From a virus, in IMG/VR virus record IMGVR_UViG_3300044527_000242, positions 1 to 40,131 of that record: DNA of 40,131 bases; one strand, given 5' to 3'. Shown here piece after piece: positions 21,401 to 30,723 of the stretch. Positions within the stretch are counted from its first letter, which is position 1. The number at the start of each line of letters is the position of its first letter. The notes beneath the pieces were generated by a model. The model was not told the origin of the DNA, did no database searches, and saw only the letters and a program-made list of their open reading frames with translations. The position numbers were made by a program, and so were the translations under genes.

Positions 21401-23939
21401 AATAGCTGTGGCGCTCTGGGTCAAAGCCCACTTGCTTCCAGTTGGTCAGAAGGTCATCAGGCAGTTTGTCGAGCTTCTCAAACTTGCCTTCTACGGTAGC
21501 CACCGGGAACTTTCTCTTTTCCCCCGTCCCAATCTTTGTAGTCCCTGCCTCCGAAGCATTGAAAAACTTAGCGTCGGTTACTTTAGCCGCCGTGTCGTAG
21601 CCAAGAACATTACCCACAGACGACGAGCCCGCTTTTGAATGAACGGTAATAACATAGTTGCCTGTTTTGGTGAAAGCCGGGATGTCAATTCTCAGGCCCA
21701 CTTCAGTCCCGTTAGACACGGAGTTTCTGTGAGCTCCAAACTTTTCTACTTGGCTGGTTTTTAGCGCCGCTTTTGCCTGATCATCAGTTACGGTGGCAAC
21801 TTCAGTCACAGGGCGGATAGGCTTTAGCGCTTCCACCTTGGAGTCATACTGTTCTCTGGAAATCTTTCCTTCCTGAAGGTCGCGGATCGCCTGTTGAAGT
21901 TCTGGGATTCTGTCCTTAGCGATCAATCCACGATCTGTTTCGGCAAAGTCACCAGCCATTCGTGCGGCGCCAGCCCCAACACCCTCTTTGGTGCCGCCAC
22001 GGCTAACAGGCGTCCCTGCAAGCTCGGCAGTTTCGCGGAGCACCTTCTCAAGCATGGTTTTGTCGATGTCCATGCCGAGGAGGTCAGCGATAGCGTCTGT
22101 TAGGGCGCGGAAGGCACTCTTACCCGAATCCAGCTTGATCGAGGCAAGCTGAGTTTGGAAACCGGGGCTAGAGATGGCTTGCGCCATAAACTCGTCAAGG
22201 TTCCCGAAGCCGTAGGCAACCCCTTTGGCCGTGGTTTGGTCCGGGCGGTTCCCTGCGGTCCCGCCAACACGGTTTCCGCTCTTTGTGGGCTTACCAAAAA
22301 TGGTATCGGAAACACCGAGCTTTTCAGCGGAGGAGACGTAGCTGTCAATCAGGTCGCGAAGAGGCTGAACAACATTCGGGTTGGCCTTGGCTTCTTCAAT
22401 CTTTGCTAAAAACTGCGATCCCTTTGCCTTGCTCAGGTCGGGGATATTTAGGTCAATCTGCCGAGAGGTAAGAGCGTGGACAATTTCGTGGACAGGCGTG
22501 TGAAAGAGCTTGTTGCCCTGCCATCTACCTCCAAGAACAATCACGTCGTCAGAGGGGCGATAGAAAGACCGTCCACCCCCTGCACCACGGTATACACGGG
22601 TTTTTCCTAGTGAGTCTCCGCCGATAACGAGCAGTTGCTCAGTAAGCTGGCGAAGCCCGTTAAGGGTTTGGTCTAGCTGTTCCTTGTTAAAACGGCCCAG
22701 CTTTGCGTAGTAATTTTCGGCTTCAATGGTACGACTTTCTTGGGTCATACCCTCAGTTGCAATTCTTTCGGCTTTTTCCTTGAAAGTTTGGGCAAACTGG
22801 CTCTTGAACCCATTTTCTACATCATTTTTCCACCGTTTAGTTGTGGTGGCGACTACATCATCCCATCCGTCCAGCATAGATTGGAGGATCGCTTTCGCGG
22901 AAACTGATTGCTCAGGAGCGACACGCCCCCTATCAGCGACGTCAGCCTGTTTTAGAAGATTTGTAGTAGTGGCCGGAAGATCAATCGCGTACCCGGATGT
23001 ACCGTAGGGAATCTCATTGCGAGTAGCTTTAGCCCCGGCGTCAAAGTTCACAACCTGAGCTTCGGAAAACGGACGCAATCCTTGGGTTGTGACCTCGTTG
23101 TCAATCGTCTGCTGAATCTGCAAACCAGCATCTTCCAAGGCTTTCTCAGCGCCCTTGGCGTTGCCAGCCTCAGCCAGCCCACGGGCTTTCTTAAGAGCCT
23201 TGACCCCGAGGATAATCCCGTCAATCGCGGAGCCGATCATGGCTCCCTCAAGCACGTTCTTCAGGCGTCCTTCAAGCAACCCATCATCTTTATCAGCCGC
23301 AAGGAACTCCGTGACCGGGTTCTCAAGGCTGGGGAACTGCTGAATGAGGTTGGAAAGGCGCTCTTCGTGTTCGTCAAAGACGGTGAAATCAGCGACGGCA
23401 CCAGCGATAGCACCACGGCCTATCTGCGACTTTTGAAGCCACTTGCCAATAGAGCCAGCTTTAGCGAGCTTGCCAGCCTTACCCGCGATATTGATAGCCC
23501 GGAAAGCAGGGATAAAGCCAACGGCAAACTCAGTCGCACCCTCAGCCAATCCGCCGATAGCGGATTTAGGGCGATCAATCTTCCCGGTAAGAAAATCATT
23601 AGGCAAATATCCAAGAGAAAGAAGGTCGGCGGTGCTTTCAACAGCTCCAAGGCCTCCCCGAACCACGCCCCGGGCCACGTCCAAAAGATAATCAGCCGCC
23701 CCGAGGTCCTCCGAAGCTGGCATAAGCTGACTATCGGGCTGTGAAGGAGTTTGAATGGGGGTTTCAGGCATTTCAACAGCCTGAGTAGCGGACAATTCAG
23801 GTGTTGCGGTAGGCTGTGGCTGTGCCTCAACTGGCGGCTGGTAGCGCGGGCGAGTATAGCCGTCAGCTTCTAGCTCTTTGTAAATTGTATCTACTTCAGA
23901 ATTAAGCTCTTCCGGGGAAAATTCGCCAAAAGTGTTCAT
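18456..23939 (-). CDS. Giant internal virion / ejection protein (T7 gp16 position)
   Basis: An 1827-aa protein in the gp16 position (T7 gp16 is 1318 aa), expected to be ejected into the cell envelope to form the DNA conduit. I see no transglycosylase motif at the N-terminus, where T7 gp16 has one. Instead a zincin-like HEIVH motif is present (His484, Glu485, His488). Around 720-860 lies a segment resembling toxin/polyvalent-protein domains (ITVHSKAGSSSVGNVLGY, then DPERHSYFYD). The last 700 residues, with hydrophobic helices and a MALSSTAVGAAVAG-like stretch, fit gp16/LPD38-type C-termini. It starts directly after the gp15-like stop. Confidence 0.85.
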   Translation of the reverse strand: MNTFGEFSPEELNSEVDTIYKELEADGYTRPRYQPPVEAQPQPTATPELSATQAVEMPETPIQTPSQPDSQLMPASEDLGAADYLLDVARGVVRGGLGAVESTADLLSLGYLPNDFLTGKIDRPKSAIGGLAEGATEFAVGFIPAFRAINIAGKAGKLAKAGSIGKWLQKSQIGRGAIAGAVADFTVFDEHEERLSNLIQQFPSLENPVTEFLAADKDDGLLEGRLKNVLEGAMIGSAIDGIILGVKALKKARGLAEAGNAKGAEKALEDAGLQIQQTIDNEVTTQGLRPFSEAQVVNFDAGAKATRNEIPYGTSGYAIDLPATTTNLLKQADVADRGRVAPEQSVSAKAILQSMLDGWDDVVATTTKRWKNDVENGFKSQFAQTFKEKAERIATEGMTQESRTIEAENYYAKLGRFNKEQLDQTLNGLRQLTEQLLVIGGDSLGKTRVYRGAGGGRSFYRPSDDVIVLGGRWQGNKLFHTPVHEIVHALTSRQIDLNIPDLSKAKGSQFLAKIEEAKANPNVVQPLRDLIDSYVSSAEKLGVSDTIFGKPTKSGNRVGGTAGNRPDQTTAKGVAYGFGNLDEFMAQAISSPGFQTQLASIKLDSGKSAFRALTDAIADLLGMDIDKTMLEKVLRETAELAGTPVSRGGTKEGVGAGAARMAGDFAETDRGLIAKDRIPELQQAIRDLQEGKISREQYDSKVEALKPIRPVTEVATVTDDQAKAALKTSQVEKFGAHRNSVSNGTEVGLRIDIPAFTKTGNYVITVHSKAGSSSVGNVLGYDTAAKVTDAKFFNASEAGTTKIGTGEKRKFPVATVEGKFEKLDKLPDDLLTNWKQVGFDPERHSYFYDKSSGQPVVRASEAISVGNTVFVKNPEYAAKEGFAYAPTPGARMAEPQIPPTAQARFDEYLKIYEKNPDDLAALAKAFFDDTDRPLFNIESFDSVDSAHKSALALMKTFADTIERAKGEPRGAEVVAQDAIDFIRKHTDGSFMAQLTKDAKNSRQADARIRAYYGLAVSLQDKIGKHVDEFIKARNLLEQYPEDPALLKRYAENYLAATELQQKFGSVVFGYQTIRSNAGRSLNVFKQIKEQATLVEYAKAMMEQAGGKQDVEATLDKLHLIWKKHGGAGLAKQTPAGMLDMHNELWINFLLSGPKTFAVNALGTGLTTFLKPVTSAIGAHGRYILTGDTSYKLMRDEFISVYGYMMDSFKEAVDLGLKAFREGDSVLQRGTSPMEKGPAITGQNVNALLGAERDANPVIAGVADFFGNTVRIPSRILTGTDEFFKQINYRSFAKAKATIEGLEALGKEAEDPAKLAQWVAARLDNIVMQDGRRYTKSAVRAQAVVEATNRFGKDGLDSLEAADFINKYISDNWDPSKGALSDYAFDVSQEVTFTRRGERNPNTNKPSLQLSLERMVSNHPALRLVVPFVTTPMNILKMVGQYTYGAVVVGSPLKNIPFLMAEKLRLSRELADPDPMVRAAASGKIYMGFALSSTAVGAAVAGTITGGGPEDENEKKIKMATGWRPYSFKVGDTYISYQRLDPFATFLGLAADIYERSTALKAQDEHLLQTTMAALAVAFSKNITNKSYLAGIEQITDAFSQPERFVPRLFQNRLGSYIPSAISQATGGFGDDPYMREARGWFDAVLRRVPGASGFVDPSRNILGEKIERTGVAPGVDYVNPIVVSSNKNDAVMNEIASVQHGFTQPRVIQDGGIDFSEYKNSNGQTAYDRWLEATSEVRINGKTLRQSLERLIKSRQYQSLSAELLEDFDSPRTREIRKVISAYRAVAKEKILREFSDLNRQTDASTRVKLALRRGESVEELLSQLQQ

Positions 23940-26255
23940 TTAGCGGCTTCTTCCTTTACCAAGAGCTTCAATGGCGATAGCTTGCGCTTTGGAAAACTGC
24001 TCAAAGTCTCGGATTTTAAGGGTATCCACAAATTTAACTGCGTTTTGATCGCCCTTTTTATACGCAATTCTAAAATTGGCAAGCTCTTCCACAGAAGAAA
24101 ACACGGGAATAAGGAGAGGATTTAGGTTCGGGTCAACAGGAATGTTATGGTCAGTTTGACCAGCCATAATTTCAGCCGGGGAGTAGCCCTTGACTGATTT
24201 AGCTGAATAATACCGCTCCAAGTCAGCCTGATTCTTTTCGGAGCTTTTTGGTACTTCATAGCTTTGTGGCGGAACGGCTATACCGGGTGCGGCTGGCGGA
24301 GTGTAATACTTTGTCTCAAACTTTTTGTTCACTTCGTTAGCTAGGCGATTGACTAACCCGTCAACTTTAGAGTCAATGTAGGAGAGCTTCTTCTGCACCG
24401 CCGCTTGGTCAGCCGGGGCTAGGCCTAAGCGCGAGGCGCGGCCAAGCTCAATAAAATTCCTTACCACTTGACGCTCCCGGGTAACCCGGTCAAGTTCGTT
24501 AAACGTAAACCACGACGGTCCAGCGGTGGCTTCGTCGCGGTTCTTAATCTCCAAGTTCTTGGCATCCACTTCACGTTGGCGCCTGTCTGCAATCTCAAGG
24601 TTTTTAATCTCGTTAGCTCCAAACGCGCGGAGCCGTTCTGAAACTTTTTCTCGGACAGCGCCCATAACAACAGGAGCCGCTTGTTCCTGAGTTTTCCCGG
24701 GGTTGGCTTCTAAATAAGCGTCCATTTCTTCTTTAACTGTTCTATTAAACTCCAAGTCAAGCATACCCAAAACAGAGGTAGCGACCTCAGGTGTGTCCTT
24801 AAACTGATTGCCGATTGAGCTATTAAGAATAGCCCGGGCTTCTTGGGCTGAACGGGTTTTTAATAGCGGCTCGTAGTTCTCTAAAGTTTGAATCTGCTCA
24901 AGCATCTTGGCTTGCTGGGTACCATTAAAACCACTTTCTTGCCCTACGTCGTACAGACGACGGGCCTCGGCAACGTCATTGTTTACAACGGCAAGATTAA
25001 AAGCGTTTAGGTGGGCGGCGTTAGGTGTAGCTTCTGCCCCACGGCGGTCTGCTACGAGCTTTCGGACAGTCTCTTTAATCGTCTTGTGGAGGTGGTCGTA
25101 ACCTTGCAAAGGAACAAGCTCTTTTTTCCCGTCTTGTCCCATAAGAGTAATGTTGGAAGACACTAGCTCTGCGGTGATGTCGTCTACTGCCTTCGGATCG
25201 TTTATATCGGAGTAGCGATCCATAATTTCGTAGGCTTTGTCCTGAGACGCGATAAGCACCTGACCCCGTTCAGCCTGACCCCGGTTAACCGCTTGATTTT
25301 GAGCCGCAATGACGTTTTCCTCCATTTGATTAAACAAAGGAAGAGTGTTGCCCTCTCCCACTACATAGCCGTTAGGTAGCTTTGTCTGTTTCAGAGTTTG
25401 AAGAATAGCCAAAGCGCGGTCCGGGTTGACACGACGAAGCTGGTCAATGTACGGGGCCACACCAGCTTGGAGGGCATAGTAAGTAGCGTTGCTCATTCCA
25501 CTCATGGACGCCTCGCCCACTTGCTTGACAAAAGATGAAATTACAGCCTCACCAGCAGTTTCTGATGGCAGGTTTTCTGCCTCTTTTAATCCGCGCTGAA
25601 TTGCAATTCCTAGCTGATTACGAGCGTCAATTTCCCGGGCCTCAAGCCTTTTGTTAAGAGCAGAAGTTGAAAATGTCTTGAAAACACCCGAAGAACTTTC
25701 GTTAGCCGCCGCTTTGGCAAAGGCAGAATCTAGATTAAAGCCGCTTTCTTTTAAGTAAGACTGCCATGCGTCCTGATACAGACTTTCAATAGGCTCGGTG
25801 TTTTTCGGGTCCGTAGCTTTGCTCATGTACTTTTCGTACAAAAAGGTTCTAAACCCGGGCTCTACCACGTTTTTGGCTGTGGTGCTCATGTAGCTACGCC
25901 AGTACATCGGGTTAGCGCTTTCTTTCAAAACACCAGCCTTTACGGCGTTTTGATAACCCATGCGTAGGACTTGTCGGGCTTTTTCTGGGTCTGAGTTAGC
26001 GTCGGCTTCTCCTTCGTTCTTCGATTCAATTACTTCGTTTCTTGTGTAAGCCAGACTAAATGACCCTAGCTGGGCGTTTAGGCCTTTTAGAGAATCAGCA
26101 ATCTGAAGAAGCTCATTTGTCTCCGGGGGCAAAGGAGCCGCCGGGGCGGGCGGAGCCATAAGCTGAGACGGCTGAACCAGCGGAGACGGCGTAATAGACG
26201 GGGCGTACCCAAGGCCGCGCTCCGCCCTGCGAGGGATGATAGACTCCTCAGCCAT
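23940..26255 (-). CDS. Internal virion protein (T7 gp15-like)
   Basis: A 771-aa, mostly helical protein in the gp15 position (T7 gp15 is 747 aa). It should be part of the internal core and be ejected to form the periplasmic tunnel with the gp14 and gp16 homologues. Sequence hallmarks are limited: a Pro-rich N-terminus, long helical repeats with many Ala/Glu/Gln, and a C-terminal FSKAQAIAIEALGKGR. Assignment rests on order and size. Its ATG overlaps the preceding stop by one base. Confidence 0.8.
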   Translation of the reverse strand: MAEESIIPRRAERGLGYAPSITPSPLVQPSQLMAPPAPAAPLPPETNELLQIADSLKGLNAQLGSFSLAYTRNEVIESKNEGEADANSDPEKARQVLRMGYQNAVKAGVLKESANPMYWRSYMSTTAKNVVEPGFRTFLYEKYMSKATDPKNTEPIESLYQDAWQSYLKESGFNLDSAFAKAAANESSSGVFKTFSTSALNKRLEAREIDARNQLGIAIQRGLKEAENLPSETAGEAVISSFVKQVGEASMSGMSNATYYALQAGVAPYIDQLRRVNPDRALAILQTLKQTKLPNGYVVGEGNTLPLFNQMEENVIAAQNQAVNRGQAERGQVLIASQDKAYEIMDRYSDINDPKAVDDITAELVSSNITLMGQDGKKELVPLQGYDHLHKTIKETVRKLVADRRGAEATPNAAHLNAFNLAVVNNDVAEARRLYDVGQESGFNGTQQAKMLEQIQTLENYEPLLKTRSAQEARAILNSSIGNQFKDTPEVATSVLGMLDLEFNRTVKEEMDAYLEANPGKTQEQAAPVVMGAVREKVSERLRAFGANEIKNLEIADRRQREVDAKNLEIKNRDEATAGPSWFTFNELDRVTRERQVVRNFIELGRASRLGLAPADQAAVQKKLSYIDSKVDGLVNRLANEVNKKFETKYYTPPAAPGIAVPPQSYEVPKSSEKNQADLERYYSAKSVKGYSPAEIMAGQTDHNIPVDPNLNPLLIPVFSSVEELANFRIAYKKGDQNAVKFVDTLKIRDFEQFSKAQAIAIEALGKGRSR

Positions 26256-26929
26256 TAGACTACTGCCGCCGAACCGAACCAGCTAGGCAACACATCCTGA
26301 ACTCCGCCAGCGTTAGGACCACCACCGTAGTAGTATCTGTTTTGGTAGTAATTTTGACCAGCGTTCAACCCGGCGCTCAAAGAGTTAATAGCAAAAGCCG
26401 CAAACGAAGGACGTTGGATCGGTCGGTTAATTTGGTTGATATTCATTTGCGAGGCGAGCCGCGACGTGTCTAGGTTCATCCCAAGAGCTTTGGTCATGTT
26501 TTTAGTGGTTTGGTCATAGTACGTATCGCGCATTTGACCTTGGCGGGTGCTTGCCTCAAAAAAGCCTAGCTCCTGACGATTGATCTCACCTAGCAAAGAG
26601 TCAACAGCAATCCCCCCAATACCCGCTTCCCCTGCGGCCACAACCGCACGGGAGCTTGCGGCTCTAGCTTCCATTGAAACTTTGTTTAGCTCTCGAGACG
26701 CGGCTTCTTTTTCCTGTGCCTGACGAAGGCGCAAAGCCTCTTGTTCTTGTTGGTTTTTTAATACAAGTTGAGCTTGTTCTTGTTGAGCCCGTTGTTGTTC
26801 CAGCACCGTCATCTGATTCTGATAGGCGGCTTGCTGGTTGGCCGCTTGCTGTCCTCCAACGTACTGAAGGGCAGACGAAGCTAGACCTACGACCAAACTA
26901 CCAATGGCGAATACTGCTGGGGCGCACAT
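26255..26929 (-). CDS. Internal virion protein (T7 gp14-like)
   Basis: A 224-aa protein starting MCAPAVFAIGSLVVGLASSA, the Met-Cys plus hydrophobic glycine-rich start of gp14-type proteins (T7 gp14 is 196 aa). A long Gln/Ala/Glu-rich coiled coil follows (about 30-85), then VVAAGEAGIGGIAVDSLL. gp14 homologues enter the outer membrane at ejection. It lies between the gp13-like and gp15-like genes. Confidence 0.88.
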   Translation of the reverse strand: MCAPAVFAIGSLVVGLASSALQYVGGQQAANQQAAYQNQMTVLEQQRAQQEQAQLVLKNQQEQEALRLRQAQEKEAASRELNKVSMEARAASSRAVVAAGEAGIGGIAVDSLLGEINRQELGFFEASTRQGQMRDTYYDQTTKNMTKALGMNLDTSRLASQMNINQINRPIQRPSFAAFAINSLSAGLNAGQNYYQNRYYYGGGPNAGGVQDVLPSWFGSAAVV

Positions 26930-26932
26930 ATA

Positions 26933-27490
26933 TCAGAGTTTTACGCTTAGAAATTCGATATAGGGTTCTTTATTCAATCCATATTCCTTATACTCACGAA
27001 TGAACCTGAAGCCAAGCCATTTAAGCCAATCAATGTGTAGTTTGTTCCAAAGGCAAACCACATTGAATAGGATCGGGTACAGTTCGTGAAAGGCTTCTAA
27101 CCATTTAGGGCTTTGGCGTAGGAAAGCAATCTTTTCCTTAAGTAAGTCGTTGCTACCCAACAGCCATATTACGCCAACCGTTGGGCTGTAATGATTTACG
27201 CCGAAAATAGCCACCACTTCACCTTTGATTGTGATGGTGTAGGTGTAGGGAGATTCAAGGATTCCCTTTTCCATCGCCTTCCCGGGATCGCCTAAGGTAA
27301 CTGCCCTGATTTCCCGTAGGTCTTCTGGCCTTAGTTTTGGAGCGAGAATATGGGCGTCCTCGGGCACCGCCTTACGGACGGCGCACCCGCGCTCATAATC
27401 CCAAACTTCGTCAGCCAGCCCTTTGAGAACGGGAGACGTATTGTGCCTCGACGTCCATTGAAAGGAGGGCGCAGGGGTGGGGAGTGTCAT
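26933..27490 (-). CDS. gp13-like protein with GNAT acetyltransferase-like fold
   Basis: A 185-aa reading frame in the position of T7 gene 13. The segment CAVRKAVPEDAHILAPKLRP and DLREIRAVTLGDPGKAMEKG, then VVAIFGVNHY and a late LHIDWLKWLGFRFI, matches DUF2833/GNAT-like proteins of T7-type phages. The start is uncertain: ATG 27490 overlaps the tail-tube B gene by 80 bases and has no Shine-Dalgarno, and a GTG at VPEDAHIL would be shorter. Catalytic activity is unproven; gp13 is needed for virion assembly in T7. Confidence 0.8.
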   Translation of the reverse strand: MTLPTPAPSFQWTSRHNTSPVLKGLADEVWDYERGCAVRKAVPEDAHILAPKLRPEDLREIRAVTLGDPGKAMEKGILESPYTYTITIKGEVVAIFGVNHYSPTVGVIWLLGSNDLLKEKIAFLRQSPKWLEAFHELYPILFNVVCLWNKLHIDWLKWLGFRFIREYKEYGLNKEPYIEFLSVKL

Positions 27491-30002
27491 TTACGAGTTT
27501 GATTATTACTTGATCGTTTTTGGAAAGGATAGGGAAACGGAATGTACCGTCCCGCAGGGAATCATAGTTGACCGCAGATGTGGTGGTCCCCATGACCTGA
27601 TTGTTGCAAAGATACTCGTAGGTTGTCGGGTACACCGCGTTAATTGGAGTCACAGTAATTTTGAAGCTACGGGTTTTGTCGTAGGAAACAGAGGCGCGGC
27701 GAAGATAGAGCTTTCCAGCGGACACAACCGTAGGGTTGCCTTTGGCCCCGGGGGCGCGAAGCACGACGCGACCAAGGGTATGCTCCATTGTGTATTTCTC
27801 ACCAATCCACAAGGCCGCCGTGCTGTAGTTACCCTTCACAACAACTGACGTACCGCCAGATGAAAGAACAGGAATAATTGACCCGCCTACCCCGGCTGTT
27901 TGAGGTAGCTGGCCCGATCCTACGGAGGCTGTTTGGATGTTATAGCCCGGACCTGAGGGGCTTGTGGCTCTTGTGACTACCGCCGCACGGTTGATTGAGT
28001 ATGGCAACGTAAAAGTGGTGTTACCAGTAGAGGAATCATAATTTTTTGACACTTGACTATCAGATAAACGGCGGTCGAGGAGAACTACATAGTTTGAGGT
28101 TGCGTCTGTTTTTCCAGATTGAAAGTCGATGCGCTCTAAATAGGTTCCGTCAGTACGGGTTGTTACTACAAAAAGCTGGTTGTCAATGAAGTCAATGTTT
28201 TCTACATAAGTCCAACCACTCGTTCCAGCAGTTGGGTCGTCCCCAAAAGTAAACTTGCACCATGCCGATTGTAACTTTTCGTTCCCATTAAAAAAGTACT
28301 TGTAAAGGTAGAATCCGTTGAAGAACTGGTCGGATAGCACAGCTATCATTTGCTCATTATCCGAGCCCACAATTTTAGTGACAGAGCCTTTAATGTACGA
28401 CGGTATCGAGGCTGAGATGTCAACTCCGTCTAGATACTGCGAATCGGAGTTTAGGTAATACTCCTGTATTCCAGAATAACTATCCCGGTTAAAAGAAAAG
28501 TAGATGTTTTTTCCCACAGCCACAGGGGCGCACGAAGTAGAACACGAAAAGTTGGTTGTGTTCTGAATAGCCACAGTCCGCGAAGTTAGGTTTTCGGCGC
28601 TTTGGAGGCTGAATTGGGTCTGATCAGAAAACAGGATGAGCTTCTCGAGGAACGGCACCCCGGCAAACAGAATGGATACCTTGTTAGAGCTCGAGGCCAC
28701 GTCAATCGGGTCCGAATCCAAAAGTTGGGTGACGGTGGTTCTGAAGAAGTTAAAGAACTCGCTTGCTTCTGACAGGATTACGTTTTCGTCACACAGGAAT
28801 CCAAGCCTGTTTCGGAAAAACACCATATCGGCAATCTTTCTCCCAACAAAAGAGGGATCAGGATTGCTGTCCTCGTCACCCACAAGTCTGTCGCCCCAAT
28901 ACGGAACCTCGTAGGTTAATGCGCCGCTGGTGTACGTGCCTCCGTCCAGCGGAGTAAAAAGAAATGTACCATTAGCCAGCCTAATAATGGCGTGTGGAAG
29001 GGTTGCTGGTTCAAGAAAATAAGGGATGGCCGGGGCTGATGTTTCTTTCCAAACGCCCGTACCTTGAGTCCCGTTGGACGCCTCAAACTTAACCCAATAC
29101 TCATCTCCCTCGTCGTCAGGCTCGCCAGCCACCTTAACTGTAAAATCGTGCTTGCCTTCAGCCGGGAGGTCTAAAAAGCTCTGAACTTCCTCGTTAATAA
29201 GTTTAAGACCATTTCCGCTTTGAGAGTCTGAAACGGCAATGGTGAAAGCCGCATCGTTGTCTCTTTTAATGTAAATTGTGGAGCCTATCTGAACGACAGA
29301 GCCAGTTGCGTCATAGTTAGTGTTAGTTCGAATGGCGGCGGCTAAAAACTCCGCAATTTTGGTAGTGCTGGCCTGTTGCTTTGAAGGCCATGTTGTATCT
29401 GTAGGTGCGGTGCCGTTGCTCACAGACGCAAAATTCGTTCCACTTGTTGCCGATCCGTCTCCGCTTTTTACCGTGTATTTAGTCCCATCCAACGTAACGC
29501 TGTACTCGGCGCTATACGCCCCCTGAGATACAAACACTAGCGCCTCGTAAGGGCGAGTGTAGGACACGCTTGGGTCCATCGCCGTGGTTTTGTCCTTGTT
29601 TAAGACAAGCGTGTAATCAGCCACCGTAAGGCATTTGATATTTTTGGCGCAGTTAGCTGGAAGGTAGTTTAGGGCGCTAGGGTCACCGCGAGTAACAACG
29701 GTCTGAGCAACCCCGCTCATGTTCCAGACCCTTACCTTTTTAAGGGGGTCTGGGTCTTCAGAGTTAAATGAAACCGTGTACCTCTCAGAGCTATCTCGGT
29801 TGATCGTGTGAAACTTGGCGTAATCGTAACTCTCGCTGTAGAGCTTGGCGACGTAGCGGGTATTGGGCCGCTTGACCAATCCGTCCACCAGCGATGGGTA
29901 TGCGTTGATGGATTCCTCAGCCTGAGAAGCGAACCGCAGGGCGTCAGCCTGTTGGCTCACCCCGCTGATTAAGTTCGGGATGTTGATTGAAACAAGCGCC
30001 AT
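27411..30002 (-). CDS. Tail tubular protein B / nozzle (T7 gp12-like)
   Basis: An 863-aa protein (T7 gp12 is 794). The N-terminus MALVSINIPNLISGVSQQAD and ESINAYPSLVDGLVKRPNTRY is diagnostic of this family, as is IADMVFFRNRLGFLCDENVI in the middle and ILFSDQTQFSLQS after it. It forms the tail nozzle to which fibres attach. It starts immediately after the tail-tube A stop. Confidence 0.96.
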   Translation of the reverse strand: MALVSINIPNLISGVSQQADALRFASQAEESINAYPSLVDGLVKRPNTRYVAKLYSESYDYAKFHTINRDSSERYTVSFNSEDPDPLKKVRVWNMSGVAQTVVTRGDPSALNYLPANCAKNIKCLTVADYTLVLNKDKTTAMDPSVSYTRPYEALVFVSQGAYSAEYSVTLDGTKYTVKSGDGSATSGTNFASVSNGTAPTDTTWPSKQQASTTKIAEFLAAAIRTNTNYDATGSVVQIGSTIYIKRDNDAAFTIAVSDSQSGNGLKLINEEVQSFLDLPAEGKHDFTVKVAGEPDDEGDEYWVKFEASNGTQGTGVWKETSAPAIPYFLEPATLPHAIIRLANGTFLFTPLDGGTYTSGALTYEVPYWGDRLVGDEDSNPDPSFVGRKIADMVFFRNRLGFLCDENVILSEASEFFNFFRTTVTQLLDSDPIDVASSSNKVSILFAGVPFLEKLILFSDQTQFSLQSAENLTSRTVAIQNTTNFSCSTSCAPVAVGKNIYFSFNRDSYSGIQEYYLNSDSQYLDGVDISASIPSYIKGSVTKIVGSDNEQMIAVLSDQFFNGFYLYKYFFNGNEKLQSAWCKFTFGDDPTAGTSGWTYVENIDFIDNQLFVVTTRTDGTYLERIDFQSGKTDATSNYVVLLDRRLSDSQVSKNYDSSTGNTTFTLPYSINRAAVVTRATSPSGPGYNIQTASVGSGQLPQTAGVGGSIIPVLSSGGTSVVVKGNYSTAALWIGEKYTMEHTLGRVVLRAPGAKGNPTVVSAGKLYLRRASVSYDKTRSFKITVTPINAVYPTTYEYLCNNQVMGTTTSAVNYDSLRDGTFRFPILSKNDQVIIKLVNDTPHPCALLSMDVEAQYVSRSQRAG

Positions 30003-30581
30003 TTAGCGAAAGATGATGCGGGCTACGTCGTAATTGTCAAAAACAGAATGATCCCCGGTGTCGTGATCAAACTCCTTGAGAAGAGTTAGGGCCTGAATCT
30101 CGTCGTTGAGAAGCGAACGAGCGGCGTCCCCAGACCCAACCACCCTGTCTTGAAAGATACGAGAAGCTCTGGTTGTGATGTAGTAGCGAGCGGGCTCAGG
30201 AAGTTCTTCAAAGGAAAGAAGGACAATAATTTCGCCCTTCAGGTCTTGGGTAAATTGAAAGGTGTGGTTCTTCTTATCGTATAGTTTCGAGCCCCGCTGA
30301 ACCACGTCAACTCCGGGGTAGAACTCGTTATCTACGTCAACCCGGACCACGTTGGCCGATAGGTTGATGTTGTTGTTGATGTCCCTAGAAAGCGGGAAAT
30401 CCTTTTCAGTATTGAAATGCCAACCCATAAGCTGGACGGCCCGGTCCACTTCATCCAAAATCTGGACAGCAATTCGCGCATCGGCGGAAGTGCCTTGGAA
30501 CAAGCTATTTATGGGAGATTCGCCAATACCAGAAAGCATCTGGTTGACGGCTTCCAGTTTGGTCATCGGGGCAACTGGCAT
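30003..30581 (-). CDS. Tail tubular protein A / adaptor (T7 gp11-like)
   Basis: A 192-aa protein (T7 gp11 is 196) with the typical opening TKLEAVNQMLSGIGESPINS, VQILDEVDRAVQLMGWHFNT, and PEPARYYITTRASRIFQDRV. It forms the ring between portal and nozzle. The start may be at 30581 or at the internal Met6; homologues begin close to TKLEAVN. An extensive inverted-repeat region lies between it and the capsid gene. Confidence 0.95.
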   Translation of the reverse strand: MPVAPMTKLEAVNQMLSGIGESPINSLFQGTSADARIAVQILDEVDRAVQLMGWHFNTEKDFPLSRDINNNINLSANVVRVDVDNEFYPGVDVVQRGSKLYDKKNHTFQFTQDLKGEIIVLLSFEELPEPARYYITTRASRIFQDRVVGSGDAARSLLNDEIQALTLLKEFDHDTGDHSVFDNYDVARIIFR

Positions 30582-30613
30582 ATCTACAGGTACTTACTAC
30601 AGAAAAAGAGAAA

Positions 30614-30707
30614 CCCTGCAAGCCATTAGTTTGATTAGACTCGGGGAAGGAAGGCGGGGAAAAACCCCTTTATATATTCCCGAGAACCAAGACTAAGACT
30701 TGCAGGG
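30614..30707. promoter_or_regulatory. Nested inverted repeats after the capsid gene
   Basis: Three nested inverted repeats in 94 bases: CCCTGCAAG/CTTGCAGGG (30614-30622, 30699-30707), CTCGGG/CCCGAG (30640-30645, 30679-30684) and GGGG-AAAAA-CCCC (30656-30668). The position equals that of the T-phi terminator after T7 gene 10. On the minus strand no long T-run follows, so partial termination, RNase III-type processing, or mRNA 3'-end protection of the capsid message are all possible. Confidence 0.6.
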
Positions 30708-30723
30708 CTCCCTAAGACTTTAA

